Part shown: piece by piece, positions 54,935-63,605 of the stretch
How the letters are laid out: every line of letters begins with the position of its first letter
Position numbering within the stretch: position 1 is the first letter of the stretch
Source of the DNA: Flavobacteriaceae bacterium
GTDB taxonomy: Bacteria; Bacteroidota; Bacteroidia; Flavobacteriales; Flavobacteriaceae
DNA: 64,000 bases
Reading direction: 5' to 3'
Assembly: GCA_947457615.1 (NCBI GenBank)
Contig: CANGWK010000002.1
Coordinates: 113,180-177,179 of the forward strand
Position numbers and translations under genes: made by a program
Notes under the pieces: generated by a model
Seen by the model: the letters and a program-made list of their open reading frames with translations, nothing else
Told to the model about the DNA's origin: nothing
Databases searched by the model: none

Positions 54935-55528
54935 CTATTTATAGTTAATTAACTCAACTACAACTTCATTACGTCTATTCATAACTTCAAACGGGGGGTT
55001 GTAGCCTAGAAAAGAAAATTTATTGATAAAATTTAATTTCTCATTGACTAATTCATTCATTAAAATAGTCTTATATTTTTCAATCTTTTCATCATCTGCC
55101 CATCCATCAAAGCGAATGGCGGCAATAATTTTTTCTTCCTTTTTTTCAAAAACTATTTTACTATTTTTAGGATTTGGTAAATTTTTCAAATTATAATTTT
55201 TTGGAACCATAAACATCATTTTAGAAGTATCTCCTAATTCCATAACTACAGGTGATGTCATGGCGATTTTTTCGTTTGCTTCATTATCTCCAAAAATATA
55301 CCCAGCCAATATACCAAAACCTTCACTTGAGCTTTCTTTATATCCTTTCTTGTTGAGTTTTACACTCGAAAACAAGGCGGCATCATATTTTCTTATCTCA
55401 AACTTGTAGAACTTCTTAATTACCTTGTAACTATGTTGTTCTGTTTGTTGCGTGCTTCTTGATAAATAAATTTGTGCTATTGTTAATAACACTAAAATTG
55501 AAATAATAATAATAATTACTGCTTTCAT
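54935..55528 (-). CDS. SOUL-family heme-binding protein
   Basis: 197 residues. N-terminal transmembrane anchor (AVIIIIISILVLLTIAQIYL), then the SOUL/HBP domain: VIKKFYKFEIRKYDAALFSS, FGILAGYIFGDNEANEKIAM, TSPVVMELG, MFMVPKNYNLKNLPNPKN, IAAIRFDGWADDEKIEKY, FLGYNPPFEVMNRRNEVVVE. All are typical of the SOUL family, which binds heme or porphyrin. Membrane-anchored, probably facing the periplasm. Single gene between repeat copies A and B, reading leftwards. Confidence 0.93.
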   Translation of the reverse strand: MKAVIIIIISILVLLTIAQIYLSRSTQQTEQHSYKVIKKFYKFEIRKYDAALFSSVKLNKKGYKESSSEGFGILAGYIFGDNEANEKIAMTSPVVMELGDTSKMMFMVPKNYNLKNLPNPKNSKIVFEKKEEKIIAAIRFDGWADDEKIEKYKTILMNELVNEKLNFINKFSFLGYNPPFEVMNRRNEVVVELINYK

Positions 55529-55565
55529 GTGGATAAAATTTTAAGATAATTAACAAATATAAACA

Positions 55566-55660
55566 AAAAAAGTCCAACATTTCTGCTGGACTTATGCACT
55601 GCCTCTTGGAGAAAGTTACATTTTTAATACGATGATAATTTACTTAACTATCAAAAACAA
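55566..55660. repeat. Cassette-boundary repeat, copy B
   Basis: Hairpin AGTCCA/TGGACT (55571-55592) with an A-run on the left, then CTCTTGGAGAAAGTTACATT, TTAATACGATGATAATTTAC, TTAACTATCAAAAACAA. Orientation identical to all other copies, although both neighbouring genes read leftwards. Confidence 0.85.
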
Positions 55661-55700
55661 GTATTTAAAAATATTTATTTATCAAAATTTAGCGCTTCCC

Positions 55701-58367
55701 TTAATTCAATCTTCTCACTTTTATAGCATTAATAAAAGGTTTCCCTTTCAATTTTTCAAATGAAATGGTCAGTCCTTTTAATTTTTTTGCTTGAACTACA
55801 AATGTTTTGTATACGGCATTTAACGAGCCATTTTGTAATTCAGGGCAAAAATTCTCAAGCGCCAAAGAGCCATTTAAAAGCACGTTAAATTGACTGGTTT
55901 CATTCCCTTTTTCTTCGGATTCACTCACATCATATATTGATTTGGACAATTTATCTCCAAATCCTGCAAAATGCAATTCAATTTCATATTCTCCGTCTGC
56001 AACATCAAATTTATAATCGCTCAATCCATATCGGAAGGTTTGGTACAATGGGACATTTCGCGTTTGAAAAACTTCCGATTGATGTCCAATCTTACCTTCA
56101 GTGGGTCTATATATTTCTCCGCCTACAAAACCAAAACCGCCAGCTTTATAGGGTTGGTCTGGCATCCAAGTAACATTATTTATAGGGTCAGTAAAAAAAC
56201 AATTACTACCTACATTTACAGCAATTTGAAAATCTTTATCCTTTACTTGATTTAGGATTGCAGGGACTATTTCAAAATCAATTTGCAAGGCATCTTCATA
56301 AATTTTGTTGGCACTTTCTCCCTTTGCTAATAGAAAATTTTTACCATTTATAAAAGGGACATTCCAAATAGAAAAGCCATTTTTACTAGTTTGAACTCCT
56401 AATGAATTTCCATTTAAAAACAATTCCACTTTATCTATATTGGAATAAATTTTAAGAGGCTGTGTTACCGTTGTATCTTTTGGATTTGCCTGAATCCCTT
56501 TTCTAATTAGCCAATCACGGCTCGCAATATGAAGCACTGGAGATTTAACCAACCAAGCCTGATATAAATAATAAACATCTTTAGGGGTGCGATTGTTATA
56601 AAGCAATCCTTTGTTGTTAATTCGTGGCGTACTTTCTTGACGACCTGCAGCATTGAAATCTATAAAATTCCAAACAGTGGCTCCAGCAATAAATTTACGA
56701 CTGAATATTTGATTCAAATAAGATTCGTGGTACAACTGCTGCCATTCAATACTGAAATCAAATTGTTCAGGGTTCAAACTGTGCAATCGCTTGTCGCTTC
56801 CTGCTCCATATTCACTGATGATACTATTTATTTCGGGAGATTCTTTGTGCACTTTATCTATAAAAACACCAAAGTCTTCAAACTTTCCTTTATACCAACC
56901 ATAATAAGTGTTCCATCCTATTGTATTTGGCAAACTTGAAAATCCATACTCTTTATAGTAACCTGTTCCTCCGGAATTTAAAGCCATTGTAGAGAGTCTA
57001 GTTTTATCTTCAGCACGTAGAATACTCTCTAATTCTTTTGCAAACTTGGCGGTTACCTCAAGAACCTCTTTTTTCTTTTCTTTATCCGTTAGCTTTGAAG
57101 TTCCAAGACCTACTTCATTCATATATCCCCAAATGATAATGCTTGGGTGGTTGTAATTCTGTCGAATCATTTCTTTTAAACTACTTACGCAGGTTGCTTT
57201 CAAATCTTCATTATCGTAAAAGGTATTGCCAAGTGGCGTTTCTTCCCAAACTAATATGCCTAACTTATCACACATTTCAACAATAGTAGGGTCTTGCGGA
57301 TAATGACTCACTCGAATAAAATTTCCTCCCATTGCTTTCAATAACTCCACATCTCTTCTTTGTAAGTCATTGTCTAATGCATTTCCTAATCCAACGTAAT
57401 CCTGATGACGGGCGGCTCCTATTAGTTTTAAGTATTTTCCATTTAAAGAAAACCCTGAATCGGCATTAAATGAAAACCATCTAAATCCAAGTGGTTGGTT
57501 CTTGAAATCAAGAACTGTTTTTGTTTTGTCATCAGAAAGTATTGCTGTTTCAACAGTATATAAATAGGGATTGTCGGGCGACCATAAGTTGGGATTATTA
57601 ATTTTATTGGAAAGCTGTTCAAAATTTCCATTTGCTCCGGCTGCGAGTTTAAGTTTTGATTTTATTTCGGTAATAACTACACCGGATTTATCAATTATTT
57701 TTGAGATGATTGTTACATTCTTATTTTCATTAGATCCATTGGTAATGGACCCTCTAACTTTAACGGCAGCTGCATTATCATTGACTAATGGTGTTTCAAT
57801 AAAAACGCCACTACTTCCTAGATTCATTTGGTCAAAATGCACCTCATTTGTTGAAATAAGATATACATCTCTATAAATTCCACCAAACATAGTATAATCG
57901 CCAGAAATAGGAGGTAAATTTAAGTCCTTGCTACTGTCTACTTTTACGGCAATGGTGTTGTTGCCTGGAATAATAACGAAGTTAGAAATATCAACAGAAA
58001 AAGCAGTATATCCACCTTTATGTTCCCCGACAAATTTTCCGTTTAAGTACACGGATGCTTTTAAAAATACGCCTTCAAAATGTATAAAGAGTTTCTTTCC
58101 AATATACTTTTGAGTAAGATTTAAGTTCTTGTGATACCATCCAACACCTCTATAATATTTTTTTTCAGTGTAAGCATCAACTCCATTCCAAGTATGTGGA
58201 AGATTAACGGTTTGCCAAGATTTATCATTAAAATCAACTTTCTCAGCACCAATTACTTCCCCGGTAAAATGTTTCCAAGTTTCATTGATACTTTCTTTTT
58301 CTGTTTGAGCAGAACAGGTTAAGAAATTAATTAAAAGTCCGATTAACGCAAGTTTAAAATTTCTCAT
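55701..58367 (-). CDS. Glycoside hydrolase family 2 beta-galactosidase-like enzyme
   Basis: 888 residues. Signal peptide (LALIGLLINFLTCSAQ). GH2 sugar-binding domain (VNLPHTWNGVDAYTEKKYYR), Ig-like domain, and TIM barrel with the acid/base Glu in IIIWGYMNEVGLG and the nucleophile Glu in SIISEYGAGSDKR. The C-terminal part has a DUF4982-like domain and a malectin-like domain (residues about 730-888). Probably periplasmic, acting on plant or algal oligosaccharides; exact linkage not evident. No susCD genes beside it. Single gene between repeat copies B and C1. Confidence 0.92.
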   Translation of the reverse strand: MRNFKLALIGLLINFLTCSAQTEKESINETWKHFTGEVIGAEKVDFNDKSWQTVNLPHTWNGVDAYTEKKYYRGVGWYHKNLNLTQKYIGKKLFIHFEGVFLKASVYLNGKFVGEHKGGYTAFSVDISNFVIIPGNNTIAVKVDSSKDLNLPPISGDYTMFGGIYRDVYLISTNEVHFDQMNLGSSGVFIETPLVNDNAAAVKVRGSITNGSNENKNVTIISKIIDKSGVVITEIKSKLKLAAGANGNFEQLSNKINNPNLWSPDNPYLYTVETAILSDDKTKTVLDFKNQPLGFRWFSFNADSGFSLNGKYLKLIGAARHQDYVGLGNALDNDLQRRDVELLKAMGGNFIRVSHYPQDPTIVEMCDKLGILVWEETPLGNTFYDNEDLKATCVSSLKEMIRQNYNHPSIIIWGYMNEVGLGTSKLTDKEKKKEVLEVTAKFAKELESILRAEDKTRLSTMALNSGGTGYYKEYGFSSLPNTIGWNTYYGWYKGKFEDFGVFIDKVHKESPEINSIISEYGAGSDKRLHSLNPEQFDFSIEWQQLYHESYLNQIFSRKFIAGATVWNFIDFNAAGRQESTPRINNKGLLYNNRTPKDVYYLYQAWLVKSPVLHIASRDWLIRKGIQANPKDTTVTQPLKIYSNIDKVELFLNGNSLGVQTSKNGFSIWNVPFINGKNFLLAKGESANKIYEDALQIDFEIVPAILNQVKDKDFQIAVNVGSNCFFTDPINNVTWMPDQPYKAGGFGFVGGEIYRPTEGKIGHQSEVFQTRNVPLYQTFRYGLSDYKFDVADGEYEIELHFAGFGDKLSKSIYDVSESEEKGNETSQFNVLLNGSLALENFCPELQNGSLNAVYKTFVVQAKKLKGLTISFEKLKGKPFINAIKVRRLN

Positions 58368-58444
58368 TTTTTGATTTTGCTATTTTTTGTAAAGATTAAA
58401 AACAATCATTCTCTTTCAAATTTTTATAGTACAAAATTAGATAC

Positions 58445-58490
58445 AAAAAAGTACAGCATTTCTGCTGGACTTTTGCTCCCCTATTGGGCT
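58445..58490. repeat. Cassette-boundary repeat, truncated copy C1
   Basis: Hairpin GTACAGCA/TGCTGGAC followed by TTTTGCTCCCCTATTGGG, where the core breaks off. The following 50 bp (GGGCTTTCCG...CGCCCAAG) form an unrelated inverted pair TTGGGC/GCCCAA. A full copy (C2) begins 55 bp on. Confidence 0.75.
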
Positions 58491-58545
58491 TTCCGATTTC
58501 ACTTCGTTACTTCGTAATAAACTACTCGCCCAAGAATGTCCACAA

Positions 58546-58945
58546 AAAAACCCGACACTTTCGTATCGGGTTTTGTTTTGCTCCCCCTATTGGAGAAAGT
58601 TACAATTTTAATGCGATGGTCATTTATTTAACTATCAGAAAAACAAAGAGTTAACAATTTATTATTTGTCGCAATTATTACCTTTGTACTTCTTCAGAGA
58701 AATTACTTTAATCTTTAAAACCTATTCATATGAATGAACTACTATTGATTAAAGAGTTTTTATTGTATAATATCAATACGGTAAAATTATGTATAGATAC
58801 AGGATTTTATATTGAAGTTGTGGAGATTGAACTTAAAATAGCATAATAATACAATTTTTGTATTTTAAACATTATTAATAAAATAGCTATATTTGAAATA
58901 ATATATGACGACAGTAATGCCTATCTACCCAAAATGGGTTGTTTT
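58546..58945. repeat. Cassette-boundary repeat, long copy C2
   Basis: Hairpin AAAACCCGA/TCGGGTTTT (58547-58574), core GCTCCCCCTATTGGAGAAAG from 58580, then a stretch shared with copy F to about 58900: ACTATCAGAAAAACAAAGAG, TTATTTGTCGCAATTATTAC, TTCATATGAATGAACTACTA, a 38-codon ORF, TTTTAAACATTATTAA and the -7 box TATATTTG (58888-58895). It ends near a palindrome ACCC-AAAAT-GGGT. The -7 box points into the following gene. A second -7-like TACCTTTG (58678-58685) precedes the small ORF. Confidence 0.88.
58730..58846 (+). CDS. 38-residue ORF inside long repeat C2
   Basis: Reads MNELLLIKEFLLYNINTVKL then CIDTGFYIEVVEIELKIA, TAA stop. A -7 box lies 44 bases upstream. The equivalent frame in copy F is interrupted by stops after the seventh codon and at the Glu of YIE. 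So it is either a genuine part of the element that has decayed in F, or a chance ORF. I do not recognise the sequence. Confidence 0.35.
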   Translation: MNELLLIKEFLLYNINTVKLCIDTGFYIEVVEIELKIA

Positions 58946-59053
58946 GTATGACTTTGTCATGCACCTAAACCAGTTACCTTTAAGCGTAGTAGACGACTAG
59001 ACAATAATTAAACCTTTGTCAATTTGGATAGTCTAAAATTTAAATTAGAAGCG

Positions 59054-60424
59054 ATGAAAAAAATTCTGCTAACTACAATTTCATTATTGCTTTTTAGCTT
59101 GACAATTTATGCTCAACAGGAAAATCAATTTTGTGGGACAAGAGTGCCAAATGATGCATGGGAAAACGAGTTTCAAAAATTAATTTCGGATTATAAAATT
59201 AATCAACGAAACAAAAAGCAATCTTCTACAATTTATACAATTCCCATTATATTTCATGTAATACATAGCGGACAGCCCATTGGAACTTATCCTAATATTT
59301 TACAAAGTCAAATTAATTCTCAAATAACTGTTTTAAATCAAGACTTTAGTGGCAACGGATATAATTCCTCCAATTATCCTTCAAATGCTTTTATAAATTG
59401 GGTAATCAATCAAACGATACCAACTGCTAATATTGATAATAATGGAAGGGTTAAAATTGCTGACGTAGGTATTCAATTTTGTTTGGCAACCAAGGATACT
59501 CTGGGTAACATATTACCAGAGCCTGGAATTGATAGAATAGATTACAATTCAAAAGGATGGACAAATCCGAACACATTTGCAACACAAACAACACTGGCAA
59601 ATTACTTAAATGGCACAATTAAACCACAGAGCATTTGGAATGTTACGAAATACTTAAATGTTTGGGTAAGTGATAAAAATTCGGCAATAAGCTATTTGGG
59701 TGTAGCTACTTATCCTCCGCTAAGTGGATTAACGGGGCTGGTAGGAGCAGGAACAGATTTGACAGATGGTATTTGGTGTTATACTAAAGCAATAGGGTCT
59801 AACAATTTATATCCAAGTGGTATTTATGGTTCCCAAATGGTTGAAGGTAGAACACTTACACATGAGGTTGGACATTATTTGGGACTCAGACATATTTGGG
59901 GTGATGGGGCTTGTGTCACTGATTACTGTGACGATACGCCACCAGCAGCAGCACAAAATGTTGGAGCACCATCTTATCCATTAAATGTTGGCTCATGTAG
60001 CAGCCCGACAAATGCACCAGAAGGAGAAATGTTTATGAATTTTATGGATTATCCTTGGGACCCATACAAGTATATGTTTACTATAGACCAAGCTACAAGA
60101 ATGCAGACTGCCATGCTAAACAGTCCATACAGGAATCAATTAGGAACTCATGGCTTGTGTTCTGCTCCTCTTGCAATAAATGATTTAAATTTTAATGATA
60201 CTATTTCTATTTATCCAAATCCAACTGCGAATCAAATAAATATTCAAACCTCTAATGGTATTTTATTAGACAAAATAATTATTACTGATTTAACTGGAAA
60301 AAAAGTTGTGGAACAAACTCAAAATACTAATCAAGTTTCCGTTGAAAAACTGGCAACAGGCATTTATATTTTAATTGGATATTCTGAAGGAAATAAATTT
60401 CAAGAAAAATTTACCAAGCAATAA
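59054..60424 (+). CDS. M43-family metalloprotease with T9SS sorting domain
   Basis: 456 residues from the ATG at 59054 (MKKILLTTISLLLFSLTIYA). Pappalysin/cytophagalysin-type zinc protease: HEVGHYLGLRHIWGD contains HExxHxxGxxH, and NFMDYPWDPYKYMFT the Met-turn; disulphide Cys in GACVTDYCDDTPPAAAQNVG. C-terminal type A sorting domain (ISIYPNPTANQINIQTSNG, VSVEKLATGIYILIGYSEG), so it is secreted by the SprA pathway. Single gene between repeat copies C2 and D; the -7 box of C2 (58888-58895) is the only evident promoter upstream, about 160 bases from the start. Confidence 0.92.
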   Translation: MKKILLTTISLLLFSLTIYAQQENQFCGTRVPNDAWENEFQKLISDYKINQRNKKQSSTIYTIPIIFHVIHSGQPIGTYPNILQSQINSQITVLNQDFSGNGYNSSNYPSNAFINWVINQTIPTANIDNNGRVKIADVGIQFCLATKDTLGNILPEPGIDRIDYNSKGWTNPNTFATQTTLANYLNGTIKPQSIWNVTKYLNVWVSDKNSAISYLGVATYPPLSGLTGLVGAGTDLTDGIWCYTKAIGSNNLYPSGIYGSQMVEGRTLTHEVGHYLGLRHIWGDGACVTDYCDDTPPAAAQNVGAPSYPLNVGSCSSPTNAPEGEMFMNFMDYPWDPYKYMFTIDQATRMQTAMLNSPYRNQLGTHGLCSAPLAINDLNFNDTISIYPNPTANQINIQTSNGILLDKIIITDLTGKKVVEQTQNTNQVSVEKLATGIYILIGYSEGNKFQEKFTKQ

Positions 60425-60449
60425 ACTCTTTTATTTCTCATAAAAAACA

Positions 60450-60552
60450 AAAAAGTCCAACATTTCTGCTGGACTTTTGCTCCCCCTCTTGGAGAAAGTT
60501 ACAATTTTAATGTGATGGTAATTTACTTAACTATCAGAAAAACAAAGGGTTT
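60450..60552. repeat. Cassette-boundary repeat, copy D
   Basis: Hairpin AGTCCA/TGGACT (60454-60475), then GCTCCCCCTCTTGGAGAAAG and TTACAATTTTAATGTGATGG, TAATTTACTTAACTATCAGA, AAAACAAAGGGT, after which unique sequence begins. Short form. Also serves as terminator for the protease gene. Confidence 0.9.
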
Positions 60553-60595
60553 AATTTAATAATTTTTTTTATAGATTTGTTATAAATTCAAAAAA

Positions 60596-61195
60596 ATGAA
60601 AAATTTTTACAAATCGTTAATTATTATTTCTTCAATATTTATTGGTATATATGCGCTTATAGTATATGCTTTTTTTGAACTTGGAGTTGCTGTGCACCCA
60701 ATAATGAAGAATAATTTTAAGGCACATTCTTTAGGAATATACTTCCATATTTTTCCGTCCTTAATTGCTTTAGTAATAGGTCCGTTTCAATTCAATCAAA
60801 AACTTAGAACCAATAAAATTCAATTACACCGAACACTAGGTAAAATTTATTTATTAAGTGTTTTAATTGGCGGATTTTCAGGATTATATATAGCTCAATT
60901 TTCTTTTGGAGGATTGATTTCTCATTTAGGATTCAGCCTTTTGGCCATTCTCTGGATTATCTCGGGATATAAAGCCTATATTTCAATTATCCGGAAAAAA
61001 GTTAATCATCATTATAATTTGATGGTTATAAACTTTGCGCTCACTTTTGCAGCAGTTACATTAAGAATTGGTCTAGGTATTGGATTTGCTAGTGGAATTT
61101 CATTTGAAAATTTTTATCCTTTTTTAGCTTGGTTGTGTTGGGTGCCGAATTTAATTACTGCTTTAATAATCATTAAAAAGACTCAGAATATCTAA
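60596..61195 (+). CDS. DUF2306 membrane protein
   Basis: 199 residues, about six transmembrane helices. Family features: FKAHSLGIYFHIFPSLIALV, GPFQFNQKLRTNKIQLHRTL with GKIYLLSVLIGGFSGLYIAQ, and HHYNLMVINFALTFAAVTLR, including several intramembrane His that may bind heme or quinone. Function of the family is unknown. Single gene between repeat copies D and E. Confidence 0.85.
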   Translation: MKNFYKSLIIISSIFIGIYALIVYAFFELGVAVHPIMKNNFKAHSLGIYFHIFPSLIALVIGPFQFNQKLRTNKIQLHRTLGKIYLLSVLIGGFSGLYIAQFSFGGLISHLGFSLLAILWIISGYKAYISIIRKKVNHHYNLMVINFALTFAAVTLRIGLGIGFASGISFENFYPFLAWLCWVPNLITALIIIKKTQNI

Positions 61196-61213
61196 TATAG
61201 AGATTAAAACAAA

Positions 61214-61318
61214 AAAAGCCCTCACATTTCTGTAAAGGCTTTCTCTTACTTGCTCCCCCTATTGGAGAAAGTTACAATTTTAATGCGATGAATACTTATT
61301 CAATTATCTTAAAATCAA
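61214..61318. repeat. Cassette-boundary repeat, copy E
   Basis: Hairpin AAAGCC/GGCTTT (61215-61242), then GCTCCCCCTATTGGAGAAAG, TTACAATTTTAATGCGATGA, ATACTTATTCAATTATCTTA and AAATCAAATACATAA. The right half resembles copies A and 0 rather than C2/D/F/G, so two sub-types of the repeat exist. Confidence 0.85.
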
Positions 61319-61362
61319 ATACATAATTTTTTAAACTTATGCACTTTTTCAGAAAGTGTTAT

Positions 61363-62430
61363 TTATTTAGAAAGAATTTCAAACAATCTATGATTAACAT
61401 AATAATTTGCAGTTCCTAATTTTTCCTTTCTTAATAATCCGTCGTTAGCTAATTTATTTAGATAGGAAGCAGCTGTAATTCTTGAAATCCCTAATTCTTG
61501 CTCCAAAAATTCTATTTTGGTGTAGGGATGTTTGAATAAGTTATTTAGTAAATCTTGACTATAAAATTTATAATCATTTCTAATTTTATGTTTATATTCA
61601 ATTAGTAGGTCTTTTATTTTTTCTATAACCGTTATAGTATCTTTTGATGTTTCTATTACCGCATTCAACATAAACAAAATCCATTCTTCCCATTCTTCTT
61701 TATCCCTAACTTCTTGAAGTAATCTATAATAATCTGCTTTGTTAGCGATGATATACTTACTTAAATATAAAATAGGTAAATTAAGTAAATCTTGAAGAAC
61801 AAGATACAATACATTTATTATTCTCCCGGTTCTCCCGTTACCATCATAAAAAGGGTGTATGCTTTCAAACTGAAAATGGATTATAGCCATTTTTATCAAC
61901 GGGTCTAATTCACTAAATTCATTGTCGTTTATGAAAATTTCAAGATTTGACATTAAATCGTTTATCTCAGCTATATCTTGTGGAGGAGTATAAATAATTT
62001 CTCCTGTTGAGGCATTTTTCAATGATGTTCCTGGAACTTTTCTAAAACCTGCATTGTTTTTTTCTAATAACGATTGTATCTCAATAATACTATTGTTAGT
62101 AATAAGTTTCCTTTCAGAAATTAAACTGAATCCCTTTTTTAAGGCTTCAATATAATTATGGACTTCTTTTGCATTTAATGATTTTATTTCTTTAACATTT
62201 AACACCGCTTTATACAAGTCATCGTGTGTAGTAATTATATTCTCAATTGCAGAACTATCTTTTGCCTCTTGAAGTCCCAATGTATTTATTAAAATACTTT
62301 CGTTAGGGATACTCGTTGCAACCCCTTTCAATTCAGCTAATGCTCTATGAGCCGAAGCTAATTTTTTTAGAATTTCTTTTGTTTCTAAATCCTTTTCTAT
62401 CGGTAATTTTTTTAACTCAAACATCTTCAT
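61363..62430 (-). CDS. Fic-domain AMP-transferase with built-in inhibitory helix
   Basis: 355 residues. N-terminal Fic_N domain with the inhibitory motif SSAIENIITTHDDLYKA ([ST]xxxE[GN] class), whose Glu blocks ATP. Fic core HPFYDGNGRTGRI in FQFESIHPFYDGNGRTGRII, the canonical HPFx[DE]GNGRxxR. C-terminal winged helix-turn-helix (LEQELGISRITAASYLNKLA, NDGLLRKEKLGTANYYVN). Transfers AMP to target proteins and may autoregulate. A second ATG two codons downstream (62424) is equally possible. Single gene between repeat copies E and F, reading leftwards. Confidence 0.95.
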   Translation of the reverse strand: MKMFELKKLPIEKDLETKEILKKLASAHRALAELKGVATSIPNESILINTLGLQEAKDSSAIENIITTHDDLYKAVLNVKEIKSLNAKEVHNYIEALKKGFSLISERKLITNNSIIEIQSLLEKNNAGFRKVPGTSLKNASTGEIIYTPPQDIAEINDLMSNLEIFINDNEFSELDPLIKMAIIHFQFESIHPFYDGNGRTGRIINVLYLVLQDLLNLPILYLSKYIIANKADYYRLLQEVRDKEEWEEWILFMLNAVIETSKDTITVIEKIKDLLIEYKHKIRNDYKFYSQDLLNNLFKHPYTKIEFLEQELGISRITAASYLNKLANDGLLRKEKLGTANYYVNHRLFEILSK

Positions 62431-62560
62431 ATATATAAAAAATCCAATTTTTTTATCAAAGGTAATTAAATAGGATAAGAAAACGCGATTTTTTTATCAA
62501 AGCGACTTTGGTCTGTATAAAAAACGAACTTTTCTATACAAATGTTTGACATTAAAAACA

Positions 62561-62967
62561 AAAAAGACCTCACATCTCTGTGAAGTCTTTTCAATGTTGC
62601 TCCCCCTATTGGAGAAAGTTACAATTTTGATGCGATGGTTATTTACTTAACTATCAGAAAAACAAATAGTTAATCATAAATTATTTATCGCAATTATCAC
62701 CTTCACACTTCTTCGGAGAAAATCACTTTAAAATCTATTCATATGAATAAACTACTATTGATTTAAGAGTTTTTATTGTATAATATCAATACGGTATAAT
62801 TATGTATAGATTCAGAATTTTATATTTAAGTTGTGGAGATTGAACTTAAAATAGCATAATAATACATTTTTTGTTTTAAACATTATTAATTTAAATAGCT
62901 ATATTTGAAATAAATAATACGATACAAACTTTCGCCAATCTACCCAAATTTGGGGTGATAAGCGAAT
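62561..62967. repeat. Cassette-boundary repeat, long copy F
   Basis: Hairpin AAAAGACCTCAC/GTGAAGTCTTTT (62562-62590), core GCTCCCCCTATTGGAGAAAG at 62599, then co-linear with C2 up to the -7 box TATATTTG (62900-62907). The small ORF is interrupted here. It closes with an imperfect palindrome at 62934-62967 (TCGC..ATC.ACCCAAA/TTTGGGGTGAT..GCGA). Direction and order are the same as in C2. Confidence 0.88.
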
Positions 62968-62988
62968 GTTTATAGCGCCTATACACTA

Positions 62989-63003
62989 GTTAGCGGTCAG
63001 GCT
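62989..63003. other. Left boundary of DinB cassette (attC right-half-like)
   Basis: GTTAGCGGTCAGGCT, 34 bases before the DinB start codon. It is the near-exact inverse of AGCCCGAACCGCTAAC at 63599-63614 after the gene. This is the position and type expected of the G^TT right end of an upstream integron-like site. It does not fit the strict GTTRRRY consensus. Confidence 0.45.
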
Positions 63004-63036
63004 AAAAAACAGACATCACAAAAATATACTGAGACA

Positions 63037-63573
63037 ATGGACATTGAAAAATTAAAGTTTCCGATTGGTAAGTTTGAAAAACCAACAGCATTAACGAAAG
63101 ACATTTTAAACAGATGGGTTTCTGACATTTCAACATTTCCAAAAAGACTATTAAACGAAGTCATAAATTTGACAGACGAGCAACTTGACACTCCTTACAG
63201 ACCTGATGGTTGGACAATTAGACAAGTAATTCATCATTGTGCCGACAGTCATATGAACAGTTTAACTCGTTTAAAACTAGCATTGACAGAAGACCAACCA
63301 ACAATAAAACCATATTTTGAAGAACGTTGGGCTGAACTTATTGACACCAAAAGTATGCCTATCCAACCTTCCTTGAAAATGATAGAAGGGATTCACGAAA
63401 GATGGACAGTTTTATTAAATAATTTGACAGACGAACAATATGGAAGAATTTTTATTCATCCTGAACACGGAAAAACTTACAGAGTTGACGAAAATATAGG
63501 AGTTTATGCTTGGCATTGTAACCATCATCTTGCTCACATAACTGAAACGAAAAAAAGAAATAATTGGAACTAA
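63037..63573 (+). CDS. DinB/YfiT-like metal-dependent protein
   Basis: 178 residues. Four-helix-bundle protein of the DinB/YfiT group (bacillithiol S-transferase-like or metal-dependent hydrolase). Metal ligands are the His residues of RQVIHHCADSHMNSL and YAWHCNHHLAHITET; also PYRPDGWTIRQVIH and FEERWAELIDTK. Ten of eleven Asp codons are GAC, unlike the GAT-rich neighbours in this AT-rich genome, which suggests recent arrival. The gene lies between repeat copies F and G and is also enclosed by inverted attC-like ends at 62989-63003 and 63599-63738. Confidence 0.9.
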   Translation: MDIEKLKFPIGKFEKPTALTKDILNRWVSDISTFPKRLLNEVINLTDEQLDTPYRPDGWTIRQVIHHCADSHMNSLTRLKLALTEDQPTIKPYFEERWAELIDTKSMPIQPSLKMIEGIHERWTVLLNNLTDEQYGRIFIHPEHGKTYRVDENIGVYAWHCNHHLAHITETKKRNNWN

Positions 63574-63605
63574 GCAATAATAATAAAAGACATAAAAAAG
63601 CCCGA

